Source: Actinocrinis sp035653575
GTDB lineage: Bacteria > Actinomycetota > Actinomycetes > Streptomycetales > Catenulisporaceae
Length of the DNA stretch: 64,000 bases
NCBI RefSeq assembly: GCF_035653575.1
Contig: NZ_DASRBQ010000022.1
Span: 62,001-126,000, forward strand
Direction of reading: 5' to 3'
The notes beneath the pieces were generated by a model. The model was not told the DNA's origin and did not search any database. It was given only the letters and a program-made list of their open reading frames with translations. Numbering within the stretch: position 1 is the first letter of the stretch; each line of letters begins with the position of its first letter. Position numbers and translations under genes: made by a program. Positions 51,469 to 60,787 of the stretch are shown in pieces.

Positions 51469-52482
51469 TCAGTGATCCGTGTCGCGGTCCTGCTCGGCGA
51501 GGAACTGCTCGAACTGCCTGGCCAGCTCCTCGGCGGTCGGGATCTGCACGGCCTGGTCGGCGAGCAGGTTGGTCTGCGGCGTGGACCCGGCCACGGTGTC
51601 GTACTGCACCTCGAGCCCGTGGATCATCGAACGCAGATCGTCATCGCCCTGCGCCACCTGCGCCTCGATCTCCGCCTCGACCCGCTGCGCCTGCGTGTGC
51701 AGCTCCTGCGCCGGCAGCACCAGGCCGGTCGCCGAGGTGATCGCCTCCAGGATGCGCACCGCCGCCGCCGGGTACGGCGAACGGGAGATGTAGTGCGGGA
51801 TCTGCGCGGCCAGGCCGAGCACCGCGTGCCCCTGCTGGCTGAGCCGGTACTCGGTCAGCGCCATCGCGGAGCCCGGCACCTGCGCCCGGTCGAACCACGC
51901 GGTGTACCCGGCCAGCAGGTCCTGCCGGTTGCCGTGCGGGATCAGCGTGGTGGGGCGGGTGTGCGGCACCGCGAACGGGATGCCGTGGAAGTTGACCGAC
52001 AGTGTCACGCCCAGCTTGTCCACCATGTCGATCATCGCCCTGGTGAACCGCTCCCACTCGGTGTCCGGCTCGGGGCCGTACATGACCAGGAACGGTGTGC
52101 CGATCGCGTCGCGGCCCAGCTTCACGTCCAGCGTCGGCGCCTCGTAGGCGGACCAGTGGTCGGTGTCGAAAGTCATCGTCGGACGCTGCGCCCGATAGTC
52201 CACCAGCCGGTCCGTGTCGAACCTGGCCACCACCGGGTTGCCCGGCTGCCCGTCCTCGCCGACCCCCTCGAACTGGAACTTCTCGCTGAGCACGTGGTCG
52301 ACGACCTGCTCGGCGGCGTGCCCGGCGTCCATGAAGCCCTCGAAGTGGTACAGCAGCACCAGGTCGCCGCCCTGTCCGGAGCCCCCGGAGGAGCCCGCCC
52401 GCGCCTCGGCCATCGCGTCCAGCCCAGCTTGGTCCAGCTCGTAGAGTGGCTCGCCCACGGTCGGTTCCGTCCCATCCGTCAT
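51469..52482 (-). CDS. PAC2-family protein
   Basis: A 337-residue protein of the PAC2 family (related by fold to proteasome assembly chaperones). Segment LLYHFEGFMDAGHAAEQVVDHVL is the family start; later FLVMYGPEPDTEWERF, IPFAVPHTRP and GLAAQIPHYISRSPYPAAAVRILEAI are standard. The final 90 residues are helical and contain a possible coiled coil. Acts in the cytoplasm; in actinobacteria the exact role is not established, though a link to the 20S proteasome has been proposed. No proteasome gene is in the window. Confidence 0.88.
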   Translation of the reverse strand: MTDGTEPTVGEPLYELDQAGLDAMAEARAGSSGGSGQGGDLVLLYHFEGFMDAGHAAEQVVDHVLSEKFQFEGVGEDGQPGNPVVARFDTDRLVDYRAQRPTMTFDTDHWSAYEAPTLDVKLGRDAIGTPFLVMYGPEPDTEWERFTRAMIDMVDKLGVTLSVNFHGIPFAVPHTRPTTLIPHGNRQDLLAGYTAWFDRAQVPGSAMALTEYRLSQQGHAVLGLAAQIPHYISRSPYPAAAVRILEAITSATGLVLPAQELHTQAQRVEAEIEAQVAQGDDDLRSMIHGLEVQYDTVAGSTPQTNLLADQAVQIPTAEELARQFEQFLAEQDRDTDH

Positions 52483-52772
52483 CGCGTCCCGCTGTCGCCG
52501 CCCGCGCGGTCACCCGCCGAATGGCACACCGGCTAACAGTCTGCCAACATCAGGGCCCCGTTGCCCATTCCAGCCTCGCGCGCCGGCGCGTGGAGTCCTT
52601 GGTCGATGACGCGGGGCCGGTCCGCCCACGCCGCGTGGAGTACTTAGCCTCTTTGCATTCCCGCCGCCCGCCACTGGACTGCCGATGGACAGCAGTGTTC
52701 GAAATCGCTCCGTACCCAGGACGGACGCGACGCTGTCTCCAGCGGCTCTCTGGCGGACCAGGAGAACACGTT

Positions 52773-54941
52773 ATGTCAGACTCCCTCGAACCTGACACGC
52801 CCGCTGCGGCCGAAGCGCCCGACAACCCACTCCCACTGGACAATACGCAGTCGCTCGATGACCTATCCGCACCTGGCGTTGAGAACACCGTCGGCGGCGA
52901 CGCTCTCGACGAGGACGCGGAGGACTCGGCGGCCGAGCCCACGCGCCAACCGGTCCTCCTCACCCGGCGCACTCTTCTCGGCGTCGGCGGAATGATCATC
53001 GCCGGCGGTACTGCGTTCGCGCTGCCGCGCGGACGTGCGGCAGCACCCGTCACCGTGCGCAACGCCGCGGCGCGCCGCGCGGTGATGGCCATGTCCACGC
53101 CCAACCCGGTCCCCGGCGGCAGCCTCGACCCGCTCACCATCCCGAAATACGTCACCGCGCTCCCGCGCCTCGGCGTGATGCCGTCCACCGGCTCCGCCAG
53201 CTACAACGGCGCACCAGTCGACACGTACGTCATCGCCAGCCGTCAGTTCACCCAGCAGATGCTGCCCGCCGGATACCCGAGCACGACCGTCTGGGGTTAC
53301 GGCGCGCCGTCCTCGACCGGAACCTTCCACGCCCCGGCCTTCACCATCGAGGCCAAGTACGGCCGGCCGGTCCGTGTCACCTGGGCCAACCAGCTCGTCG
53401 ACAGCAGTGGAAGGTACCTGCCACACCTGTTCACCGTTGACCCGACCCTGCACTGGGCGAACCCGCCCGGAGGCGTCAGCGGCCGCGACTCGCACACCAC
53501 GTTCACCTCGACGCCGCCGCCGTACACCGGCCCCGTCCCGCTGGTCACCCACCTGCACGGAGCCCACGTCACCGAGGAAAGCGACGGCTACCCCCAGGCG
53601 TGGACGCTGCCCGCCGCAAGCAACATCCCGGCCGGATACGCGGCCGTCGGCACCGTCTACGACCAATACAAGGCCGAGGCCGCACAGCGATACGGTGTCG
53701 CCTGGCAGCCGGGTTCCTCTACCTATCAGTATCCGAATGACCAACGCGCGACCGCGATGTGGTACCACGACCACGCGCTCGGTATGACGCGCGTCAACGT
53801 ACAGTCCGGCCTGTCCGGCTTCTACCTGCTGCGTGGCGGCCCTGCCGACCTTCCGGCCGGCGTCCTGCCCTCCGGCACGCACGAAATCGCGATGGTGCTG
53901 CAAGACCGCAGCTTCAACAAGGACGGCTCGCTGTTCTTCCCGGACAGCCGCACGTTCTTCGGCGACACGACCGCCGGCGGCCCGTGGATTCCGACCACCG
54001 ACACGCCGCCCTACTGGAACCCGGAGTACTTCGCGAACACCGTGGCGGTGAACGGCGCGCTCTGGCCGGTGTGGCACGTCGCGCGCCGCCGCTACCGGCT
54101 GCGCGTGCTCAACTCCTCCAACGCGCGCACGTACCTGCTCAAAGTGGTCACCAACCCGCTGGCCGACCGGCCGGCCAGCGCCGCCCTCCCGATCTGGCAG
54201 ATCGGCTCCGACGGCGGCTTCCTCCCGGCCCCCGCGCAGCTCGACGAGGCGATCATCGCACCGGCCGAGCGCGCCGACCTGATCCTCGACTTCACCAACG
54301 TCCCGGCAGGCACCCAGCTGTACCTGATCAACGAGGGCCCGGACGAGCCCTACCACGGCGGCGTGCCCAACACCGACTTCATGGCGGCCGACTACTACAC
54401 CACCGGCCAGGTGATGAAGATCGTCGTCGGCAACTCTGCCGCGGCGATAGCCGACGCTTCCGTCCCGCCCAGCCAGCTGAGCCTGCCCGCCATCGCGCCG
54501 CTCGGACGACCGGCCCAGACGTTCGGCGTCTCCCTCAACGAAATCGACTCCGCGTTCTACGACGGCGCGCCGATTTACGGCACCCTCGGCACGCTCAACG
54601 CGGACGGCACCGCGAACTCGCGATTCTGGGACGACCCGGTGGACGTCAAACCGGTCGCCGGCAACGTCGTCGAATTCGACCTGGTGAACTTCACCGTCGA
54701 CGGACACCCGATCCACATCCACCAGACACAGTTCCAGGTGGTCAGCCGCACCGGCTCGGACGGCACCGTACGACCGCCGCAGCCCTGGGAGACCGGGACG
54801 AAAGACACCGTCCTCGCCTTCCCCGGCGAGACCACGAAACTGCGCGCCTACTTCGATATCCCCGGCCGCTACGTCTACCACTGCCACATCATCGACCACG
54901 AAGACAATGAGATGATGCGACCGTTCGACGTGCTGCCCTAG
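52773..54941 (+). CDS. Multicopper oxidase (CotA/bilirubin oxidase type), Tat-exported
   Basis: A 722-residue multicopper oxidase. Copper ligands: HLHGAHV and WYHDHALG in the first cupredoxin domain, GHPIHIHQTQF and YHCHIIDHEDNEMM in the third, so both the T1 site and the trinuclear cluster are complete. Export signal LTRRTLLGVGGMIIAGG has its twin arginines at 65-66 and is preceded by 60 acidic, disordered residues, much longer than a normal Tat n-region. ATG 52773 has AGGAGAAC upstream; no alternative start lies nearer the twin arginines. Likely oxidises phenols, bilirubin-like compounds or metals outside the cell. Monocistronic. Confidence 0.92.
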   Translation: MSDSLEPDTPAAAEAPDNPLPLDNTQSLDDLSAPGVENTVGGDALDEDAEDSAAEPTRQPVLLTRRTLLGVGGMIIAGGTAFALPRGRAAAPVTVRNAAARRAVMAMSTPNPVPGGSLDPLTIPKYVTALPRLGVMPSTGSASYNGAPVDTYVIASRQFTQQMLPAGYPSTTVWGYGAPSSTGTFHAPAFTIEAKYGRPVRVTWANQLVDSSGRYLPHLFTVDPTLHWANPPGGVSGRDSHTTFTSTPPPYTGPVPLVTHLHGAHVTEESDGYPQAWTLPAASNIPAGYAAVGTVYDQYKAEAAQRYGVAWQPGSSTYQYPNDQRATAMWYHDHALGMTRVNVQSGLSGFYLLRGGPADLPAGVLPSGTHEIAMVLQDRSFNKDGSLFFPDSRTFFGDTTAGGPWIPTTDTPPYWNPEYFANTVAVNGALWPVWHVARRRYRLRVLNSSNARTYLLKVVTNPLADRPASAALPIWQIGSDGGFLPAPAQLDEAIIAPAERADLILDFTNVPAGTQLYLINEGPDEPYHGGVPNTDFMAADYYTTGQVMKIVVGNSAAAIADASVPPSQLSLPAIAPLGRPAQTFGVSLNEIDSAFYDGAPIYGTLGTLNADGTANSRFWDDPVDVKPVAGNVVEFDLVNFTVDGHPIHIHQTQFQVVSRTGSDGTVRPPQPWETGTKDTVLAFPGETTKLRAYFDIPGRYVYHCHIIDHEDNEMMRPFDVLP

Positions 54942-55091
54942 CGTCTCATTTGGAGCACGATTGGCCGGCCCCGGTTAACGCGAGGTGTGACTGCGCGTGG
55001 CGGCCCGGTAACGTCGGAACCGACCAGCGGCGACGGCCCCAACTGGCCGCCCGCCGCGCGCCGTCGTATGCCACGCGAGGAGCCGGCCGCG

Positions 55092-55859
55092 ATGCAGCGA
55101 GCGCTTTACGAAGCCCCGAACCAAGGACCCGAGCCCCACGAATCAGCGCCATCTGTGCCAGCGCCGCGCGAAGCGGCGTCGCCCGCGGTGATCAGCGTCC
55201 GCGGCGAGGCCACGCTGCTGGTCGATCCGGAAGTCGCGGATCTGACAGTCGTCATAATCGCCCAGGCGCGGGACCGGCGCGAGGCGTTCGAACGACTGGT
55301 GAAACGCAACGACGAAGTGCTGAGCCTCGTGCGCTCCTACGGCGATTCGATCGACCGGGTCGAGTCCACCGGCGTGTCAGTCGCCCCCGAGCTGCGCAAG
55401 GGTAAGGACGAGAAGATCCGCTCATACTCGGGTGCGGTACGCGTCCGAATCACCGTGGCGGATCTGGCGATACTCGGCGAGTTGCTGGCGCGGATCGCCG
55501 AGTTCGAGGCCGCCACAATCGACGGGCCGCACTGGCGGCTGCGCACCGCCTCGCCGGTGTACCGCGAAGCTCGAGGCCGCGCGGTCGCCGAGGCCGTCAC
55601 GCGTGCCCGTGACTACGCCGAAGCGATCGGCAGCCGGATCACCGGGCTCATCGAGCTCGCCGACACCGGCCTGACCACCACGTCGGTAGTCCCGCGGATG
55701 GCCCGGGCTGCCGGGGGAGTGGTCTTCGGTGCGCGGGCCGTGCCCGCTCCCGCACCGGCCGAGCCTCCGGCGCTTGACCTGGAACCGCAGCAGCAGACGG
55801 TCTACGCCACCGTCGAGGCCCGATTCCAGGCCGCCCAACCCGATTTCCCGACTACCTGA
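55092..55859 (+). CDS. SIMPL-domain (DUF541) protein
   Basis: A 255-residue protein. Residues 30-215 form a SIMPL domain: VISVRGEATLLVDPEVADLTVVII, EVLSLVRSYGDSIDRVESTGVSVAPE and the paired REARGRAVAEAVTRARDYAEAIGSRI helix before the last strands. There is no signal peptide from this start, so the protein may be cytoplasmic, unlike many periplasmic SIMPL proteins. ATG 55092 has GGAG 9 bases upstream; a GTG at 54987 and an ATG at 55068 are alternatives. Function of the family is uncertain. Confidence 0.82.
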   Translation: MQRALYEAPNQGPEPHESAPSVPAPREAASPAVISVRGEATLLVDPEVADLTVVIIAQARDRREAFERLVKRNDEVLSLVRSYGDSIDRVESTGVSVAPELRKGKDEKIRSYSGAVRVRITVADLAILGELLARIAEFEAATIDGPHWRLRTASPVYREARGRAVAEAVTRARDYAEAIGSRITGLIELADTGLTTTSVVPRMARAAGGVVFGARAVPAPAPAEPPALDLEPQQQTVYATVEARFQAAQPDFPTT

Positions 55860-55890
55860 CCGCACTCGGGTCCGGGAGTGACCGCGCCGT

Positions 55891-58305
55891 TCACCGCCGC
55901 GTCGGCCGCCCGATCTTGCGCACCGCCAGCCCGGCACCCGCCAGGCACACGACGGCCAGCGCCCCGAGCAACGCCATGTCCTGAGTCCACGCCATAACGG
56001 TCGGCGCATGCGCGGGATCGCAGTTGACCATCCCCATGCCGCCGTTCGGCATCGGCCCCATCGTCTCCGCGCCATTGCAGCCGTCGCCGAGCAGTTGGTC
56101 GAGCGATGCGGTACTCGCCGCCGCGGAATAACCCCAGCGTGCGCCGGACACGTACGCGACCTCGTTAAGGCCAGGGGTGTCGCGTACCGGAAATGCCGAG
56201 CCGCTCAGCACGAACTGCGCGAACAAGATCACCGGGAGGATCGTCAGCACCTTGTCCGCGTTGCTCGCGCGCGCCGAGACCAGCAGCCCAAGAGACATCG
56301 CGGCCAGGCCGGTGGCGCTGACCACCAACGCGATTTCGATCCGGCCGTTGTGCAGCACCACCCCGCGCGCTAGGCCACCCTGACGCAATAGTGCGATATA
56401 CGTCAGGATGAAGGACTCGACGACGGTGATCGCGCCGAGCACCAGGGTCTTGCTCATGAGATACGCCCATACCGAAAGCCCGACCGAGCGCTCGCGCGCC
56501 AAGATCGCGCGTTCCTTCACGATTTCCCGGATGGCGTTTGACGCGCCCAGATAGCTGGCCGCGAGAATCAGCGAGAGTAGTACCGTCGTCGAGTTCTGCG
56601 CCGCCGCCAGGGTGCCCGGCTTCAGGTTGCCGGTCCCGAACGAGCCGAGCATCAGCAGTCCGAGGATCGGCGCCTGCGCCATCAGCAGCAGCGTGTTGCG
56701 GCGGTCCGCGGCGATAAGAGCCACGTAACGCCGAATGAGCGTCACCAATTGACGCAACGCGTGCGGGCTACGGCCGGGCGCATGCGGCTGCGCCGTGGCC
56801 AGCTTCAATCGGCCGCGCTGCGCCTCCAGCGGCTCGGTGACGTAGCGCTGCTCGATCGTGGTCCCGGCGAACGCCTCGCGTACCGTTCGGGGCGCCGCGC
56901 GGTCGAGGTGCTGGAAAACCTCCGGATAGCCAGGCTGCCCGAAAAACGACAGCGCGTCCTCCGGCGGCCCGAAGTACGCGGTCTGGCCGCCGGGCGCGAG
57001 GAACAGCAGACGATCACACAAATCAAGGCTTTGTATCGAATGGGTGACCGTGAGCACGGTGCGCCCGCCGTCGGCCAGCTCGCGCAGCAGCTCCATGACG
57101 CTTTTCTCGTAGCCGGGGTCGAGGCCCGAGGTCGGCTCGTCGAGGATCAGCAGGGAGGGCCGGGTCAGCAGCTCGATCGCCACCGAGGTCCGCTTGCGCT
57201 GCCCACCCGAGAGCTTCTCCACCCGCATTCCGGCGCGGTGCTCAAGCCCCAGCTCGCGCATCACCGCCTCGACCCGCATCGCCCGCTCGCTGCGCGGTAC
57301 ATCCGGGGGGAAGCGCAGCCGCGCGGCGTAGTCGAGCGCTGCCCGTACGGTCAGCTGCGGATGGAGGATGTCGTCCTGCGGCACGTACCCGATCCGGTTA
57401 CGCAGCTCCGCGAACGCTCCATATACGTCGCGGCCGTTATACAGCACCGATCCACGATCGGCCGGCCGAGCACCCGTCAGCGCCCTAAGCAGCGTCGACT
57501 TCCCAGCCCCTGTCGGCCCGAGTACCGCCAGGAGTTGCCCACCGTCCAGCGCGAAACTAACCCCACTCAGCAGCTTGCGACGCCCCGCGTGCACGCTCAA
57601 ATCGAGTGCCGCGAACGCGGAAACTCCGGTATCGACGTACTCTTCCAGCGTCCCGTGCTGCAGTCGCAGCAACGTGTGTCCGACCGCGACAAGCGAACCC
57701 TCGCGCACCCGCGCACGCCCCGACACAAAGCGGCCGTCGACGAACGTGCCGTTGTGACTGTCGAGGTCGACGATCTCCAATCCGCCGTCCTGCGCGGTAC
57801 GCAGCTCCGCGTGATGCCGCGAGGCGAGCAGGTCGTCGACGACGATGTCGTTGTCGAGCGCGCGCCCGATGCGTATTCGCGAGCTCGATGTGCGGTACGT
57901 ACCCGTGAAGACGCCCGGTGCGCTCTCGCCGGGCGCGTACATCGGCGGATCGGGTGTGTGCGGGTCGGGTGCACCGAACGGCACAGGCGGCACGAGCCGT
58001 ATACGCGCCGCGCCATTCGTCGTGCCGAGCGTCAACGTCATCGGTCGGTCCACGGTCATCCGTGCGATGCGTGAACCGTCCAGGTACGTACCGTTACTCG
58101 ACTGGTCCTCGAAGACCCAAGCGCCACCGGGGTCCCGCCGCAAGACAGCGTGCTGCCGGGAGGCAGCGGTATCGAGAACGACGACGTCGGCAGCCGCGTC
58201 GCGGCCGATGGTGACCGGCCGCGACCCGTCGAAGTACCGCTCCGAGCCCGCAGGCAGGACCTGGAGTGTCAGCATTCTGGCGGCGAAGGTGTGGGTGCCG
58301 TCCAT
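55891..58305 (-). CDS. FHA-FHA-ABC transporter with fused membrane domain
   Basis: An 804-residue fusion of the Rv1747 type. Two FHA phosphothreonine-binding domains: residues 15-105 (VTIGRDAAADVVV, SRQHAVL, SSNGTYLDG) and 140-225 (IRIGRALDNDIVV, SRHHAEL, SHNGTFVDG). ABC ATPase 240-450: GPTGAGKSTLLRALTG, LSGGQRKRTSVAIELL, LLILDEPTSGLDP. C-terminal ABC-2 membrane domain with six helices (540-800). FHA domains suggest control by Ser/Thr kinase phosphorylation, as shown for the mycobacterial relative. Export of a lipid or glycan is plausible. Start chosen at ATG 58305; 58275 is possible. Confidence 0.9.
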   Translation of the reverse strand: MDGTHTFAARMLTLQVLPAGSERYFDGSRPVTIGRDAAADVVVLDTAASRQHAVLRRDPGGAWVFEDQSSNGTYLDGSRIARMTVDRPMTLTLGTTNGAARIRLVPPVPFGAPDPHTPDPPMYAPGESAPGVFTGTYRTSSSRIRIGRALDNDIVVDDLLASRHHAELRTAQDGGLEIVDLDSHNGTFVDGRFVSGRARVREGSLVAVGHTLLRLQHGTLEEYVDTGVSAFAALDLSVHAGRRKLLSGVSFALDGGQLLAVLGPTGAGKSTLLRALTGARPADRGSVLYNGRDVYGAFAELRNRIGYVPQDDILHPQLTVRAALDYAARLRFPPDVPRSERAMRVEAVMRELGLEHRAGMRVEKLSGGQRKRTSVAIELLTRPSLLILDEPTSGLDPGYEKSVMELLRELADGGRTVLTVTHSIQSLDLCDRLLFLAPGGQTAYFGPPEDALSFFGQPGYPEVFQHLDRAAPRTVREAFAGTTIEQRYVTEPLEAQRGRLKLATAQPHAPGRSPHALRQLVTLIRRYVALIAADRRNTLLLMAQAPILGLLMLGSFGTGNLKPGTLAAAQNSTTVLLSLILAASYLGASNAIREIVKERAILARERSVGLSVWAYLMSKTLVLGAITVVESFILTYIALLRQGGLARGVVLHNGRIEIALVVSATGLAAMSLGLLVSARASNADKVLTILPVILFAQFVLSGSAFPVRDTPGLNEVAYVSGARWGYSAAASTASLDQLLGDGCNGAETMGPMPNGGMGMVNCDPAHAPTVMAWTQDMALLGALAVVCLAGAGLAVRKIGRPTRR

Positions 58306-58434
58306 GCCGCGCATCATCCCAGAGGCCCATGACGCGCGCCACAAGATCGGCGAAACAGCCGTAAGGCTCACTCAGCGCACCCGGTCCGCCACGTTTGTCA
58401 GCGCCACGGGCCTCAGCACCACCAGATACACGTC

Positions 58435-59760
58435 CTACCCGAACACCCGCCGCCGGATCAGGAAGCTGTGCACCGTACCGCCGAGCCACGACGCGCCAAG
58501 GCAGGCAAGCAATAGCTCCCCGGCCGCAGCGTGCGTCCCCGTCCGGACCGGCGAAGCGGCCGAGACGGCGAACGCGGCGCCAACGAAGACCGTGTAGCAG
58601 ATCGTTGCGATAACAAGCACGCGCGACCGCAGCCGGTACGCGGCGTATCCGATGCCGACCGGCGTCAGGAGCCCGATGCTCACGAGCGGCAGCAGCGCCC
58701 ACGCGAACGACGCAGCCGTGCCAGCCGTCAGCCGCCGGCCAGACGTAGTCGCACTCGCGCCCACACCCGCAGCCCCAATCCCCTCCGCCGCACTCGCGCC
58801 CGCAGCCCCGGCCCCCTCCGCCGCGACGCCGCCCACCACATCGTCACCGACCCGCGCAGCATCTTCCCCCGCCCCGGCAAGCCCTTCCTCCCGCCGCTCC
58901 GCCACCTCATCCCCACCACACGCGCAGCCGTCCGCAACGACGTCCATCAACGCCGACCGCGCGCCGCCCTCGCCGCCAGCCGCACCCATGCCACCCGCCA
59001 GGCCAGTGTCGCCTTCCCCCGCCTCGCCTTGCCTCGCCCCGTCTTCCCCTTCCTCCGTCCGCAGCGGAGGAAAGTGAAGGACCGCCTCCAGCGCCGAGCC
59101 AGTGAAGACGTCCGAGGGACGCACCTCGGTCGGCTCGGGCGTCAGCTCTGTGCGGGGATGCACAAGCGACACCACGCGCCGATGCGGATCCGCCTCGACT
59201 TCCGGCTCCCGCGTCCCCAGCTCCACCTCGCGGTCGCCCTCAGTCTCTTCCTCCCCCTCCCCACTTACTCCCTCATACGCCTCATCCCCACCTGCGCCCC
59301 CCACCTCGATTCCTGCCTCCACCCCTACCCCCGCCTTTACCCCTGCCCCTACCTTTCCCCCCGCCTTGCCCCCTCCACCTTCACCCCGCCCAGTACCCAC
59401 CGCCCCCTTCTCGCCCCGAGCCTCGCCGGTGTCAGCTCCCGCGCCCACCTCATCTCCGGCCAGCAACTGGTCGCCCTCCGCGAGCCCCAGCACCGGGATG
59501 CCGGCCGTCCGCGCCCGCACGACCCGCGCGTCCTGCTCGCCGACGCCGTCCTCGGCGACGACGTGCGTAACCCGCACGGAGAACCGCTGGGCGAGCTCGG
59601 CCCCCGCCTGCGTGGCCCGCTCTCGGAAGGCGACCGCGTCGTCACCGGTGCCAAGCACCAGCAGCCGCAGAGCGCGGTCGGAACGCTGCGTTGGAATCGC
59701 GGCGGGCTGCTTGGAAGAGGAGATCGCGTCCGCCCGGTCCGAAGGAGTCACTGTCGTCAC
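58435..59760 (-). CDS. BRCT-like domain protein with low-complexity middle and C-terminal membrane helices
   Basis: About 441 residues; start uncertain (GTG 59760 or 59751; open frame extends to 59871). Residues 30-110 resemble a BRCT domain: LRLLVLGTGDDAVAFRERAT, GAELAQRFSVRVTHVVAEDG, then VVRARTAGIPVLGLAEGDQLL. The middle 200 residues are extremely biased in Gly, Ala, Glu and Lys, encoded by a polypyrimidine/polypurine tract. The end has three hydrophobic segments (LPLVSIGLLTPVGIGYAAY; VLVIATICYTVFVGAAFAV; ELLLACLGASWLGGTVHSFL). A BRCT-like domain on a membrane protein is unusual. Function unknown. No ribosome site is convincing. Confidence 0.6.
   Translation of the reverse strand: MTTVTPSDRADAISSSKQPAAIPTQRSDRALRLLVLGTGDDAVAFRERATQAGAELAQRFSVRVTHVVAEDGVGEQDARVVRARTAGIPVLGLAEGDQLLAGDEVGAGADTGEARGEKGAVGTGRGEGGGGKAGGKVGAGVKAGVGVEAGIEVGGAGGDEAYEGVSGEGEEETEGDREVELGTREPEVEADPHRRVVSLVHPRTELTPEPTEVRPSDVFTGSALEAVLHFPPLRTEEGEDGARQGEAGEGDTGLAGGMGAAGGEGGARSALMDVVADGCACGGDEVAERREEGLAGAGEDAARVGDDVVGGVAAEGAGAAGASAAEGIGAAGVGASATTSGRRLTAGTAASFAWALLPLVSIGLLTPVGIGYAAYRLRSRVLVIATICYTVFVGAAFAVSAASPVRTGTHAAAGELLLACLGASWLGGTVHSFLIRRRVFG
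59200..59420. repeat. Strand-asymmetric polypyrimidine tract
   Basis: On the plus strand the sequence is almost only C and T for about 220 bases, with irregular CCCCTACC/CCCCGCC-type units. It lies in the coding sequence of the BRCT-like protein, where it encodes the Gly/Glu/Lys/Ala stretch. Such tracts are prone to slippage and to triplex formation. Confidence 0.75.
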
Positions 59761-59956
59761 GTCCGGGGAGCCTAGGATGCCCGTGACCAGCCAGCGAGCA
59801 CCCGCGCCCCACCGCGCCGCCACCCTCACCCGTTCGGCCCCACACCCCGCGACCCGCCGAGCCCCAGCCATTGAATGTGCGAAGCGCCCCCGCGATCAGG
59901 TACAGTTCTACCCGTCGCCGGGCCCCGGAAGCCAACTGGTAACGTACCCGGCACAT

Positions 59957-60029
59957 GCGGACGTGGCTCAGTTGGTAGAGCATCACCTTGCCAAGGTGAG
60001 GGTCGCGGGTTCGAATCCCGTCGTCCGCT
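59957..60029 (+). tRNA. tRNA-Gly (GCC)
   Basis: Complete cloverleaf of 73 bases: acceptor GCGGACG pairs with CGTCCGC at 60022-60028; D-arm GCTCAGTTGGTAGAGC; anticodon loop TTGCCAA with anticodon GCC; T-loop GTTCGAATC. CCA is not encoded. It is followed after 25 bases by tRNA-Val, probably in one transcript. Confidence 0.96.
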
Positions 60030-60054
60030 CGCGGCCGGCCCAGCCGGTTCCCGA

Positions 60055-60126
60055 GGACGATTAGCTCAGCGGGAGAGCGCTTCCCTGACACGGAAGAGGT
60101 CACTGGTTCAATCCCAGTATCGTCCA
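60055..60126 (+). tRNA. tRNA-Val (GAC)
   Basis: Complete 72-base cloverleaf: acceptor GGACGAT pairs with ATCGTCC at 60119-60125; D-arm GCTCAGCGGGAGAGC; anticodon loop CTGACAC with anticodon GAC; T-arm GGTTCAATCCC. CCA not encoded. Confidence 0.95.
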
Positions 60127-60200
60127 CCACGACAGCCTTACTCCAACCACTGACCCACCAGGTCAGCAGGTCAGAGTGGATGACAAGATCGGTAGTGTCG

Positions 60201-60232
60201 GCGCCGGAGTCCGTGAGGAGTCCGGCGCTTTT
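60201..60232 (+). terminator. Rho-independent terminator downstream of the tRNA genes
   Basis: GCGCCGGA (60201-60208) and TCCGGCGC (60221-60228) form an 8-bp stem with a 12-base loop, followed directly by TTTT. Orientation matches the tRNA transcript. Confidence 0.75.
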
Positions 60233-60490
60233 CGTGGTCTCGTTAGCTAACAAGACGCTCGCTTGGGCGATCACGTACTCCTGGTGCGCACCGACCAAGA
60301 CGGCGAACGGCTCGCGCAGCTCCGCTTCGGTGATCTTCTCGCCGTCCACGTAGAGCTTGGTGAAGCACGCCTTGTTCAGCATGGCTTTGACCACTTCACT
60401 GCCGTGACGGTAGGCGGCCTGTGGTGTTTCGAGCAGGGCAATCGCGTCGTGCATGACCTGTTGGCCGACGTCCAAGCGCTGGTCGGCTCG
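60233..60490 (-). pseudogene. C-terminal remnant of a large serine recombinase
   Basis: The minus strand encodes about 85 residues matching the C-terminal end of actinobacterial serine recombinases: LLETPQAAYRHGSEVVKAML, LNKACFTKLYVDGEKITEAE and ELREPFAVLV. In intact enzymes this follows the zinc-ribbon and coiled-coil region. The catalytic resolvase domain and everything before this point are missing; beyond about 60490 the minus strand has no recombinase-like sequence. The remnant lies just outside the tRNA terminator, so it marks an old integration event. Confidence 0.65.
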
Positions 60491-60775
60491 CTGGATGGCG
60501 TGGCGCAGGATAGAGCCACATGGCAAGACGAACAGTTTGCTGACCTCTTTCCGCGGGGCGCAACTTCGGACACAGCGCTACAGGGAATGATCGATCGAGT
60601 GGTTAACGGTGGCGATAGAATCAGTTTTAATCTTGAGGGCATGAAAGATATCCCTGGGATCCTTAGCGGCAAGACAGCGGCAGGGCTCAATACGTCAATC
60701 GAGCTTCGTTACGTGTGTGGAAACGCGGCGGCTCGGGCGGTGACGACGTTCTATGGCGGCGACGCACCGTGTTAG
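60491..60775 (+). pseudogene. Truncated toxin-like C-terminal domain
   Basis: An open frame without its own start encodes about 90 residues, WQDEQFADLFPRGAT, DRISFNLEGMKDIPGILSG, TSIELRYVCGNAAARAVTTF, and ends in FYGGDAPC. Composition and GC fall well below the chromosome average. A short globular domain that ends a frame and is followed 13 bases later by a small acidic gene is the layout of a polymorphic-toxin tip and its immunity gene. The upstream delivery part of the toxin is absent, so this is a displaced fragment. Family is not recognised with certainty. Confidence 0.4.
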
Positions 60776-60787
60776 CGGAGGGTTTTC

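Noticed and set aside
58531..60064. Plus-strand Pro/Ser-rich frames opposite the BRCT-like gene
   Set aside because: Composition reflects the polypyrimidine tract; no recognisable domains and no ribosome sites, while the minus strand has a BRCT-like fold and membrane helices.
59642..60180. Minus-strand frame covering the two tRNA genes with the string GIEPVTSS
   Set aside because: This is the familiar antisense translation of tRNA genes, not a protein; no codon bias or ribosome site.
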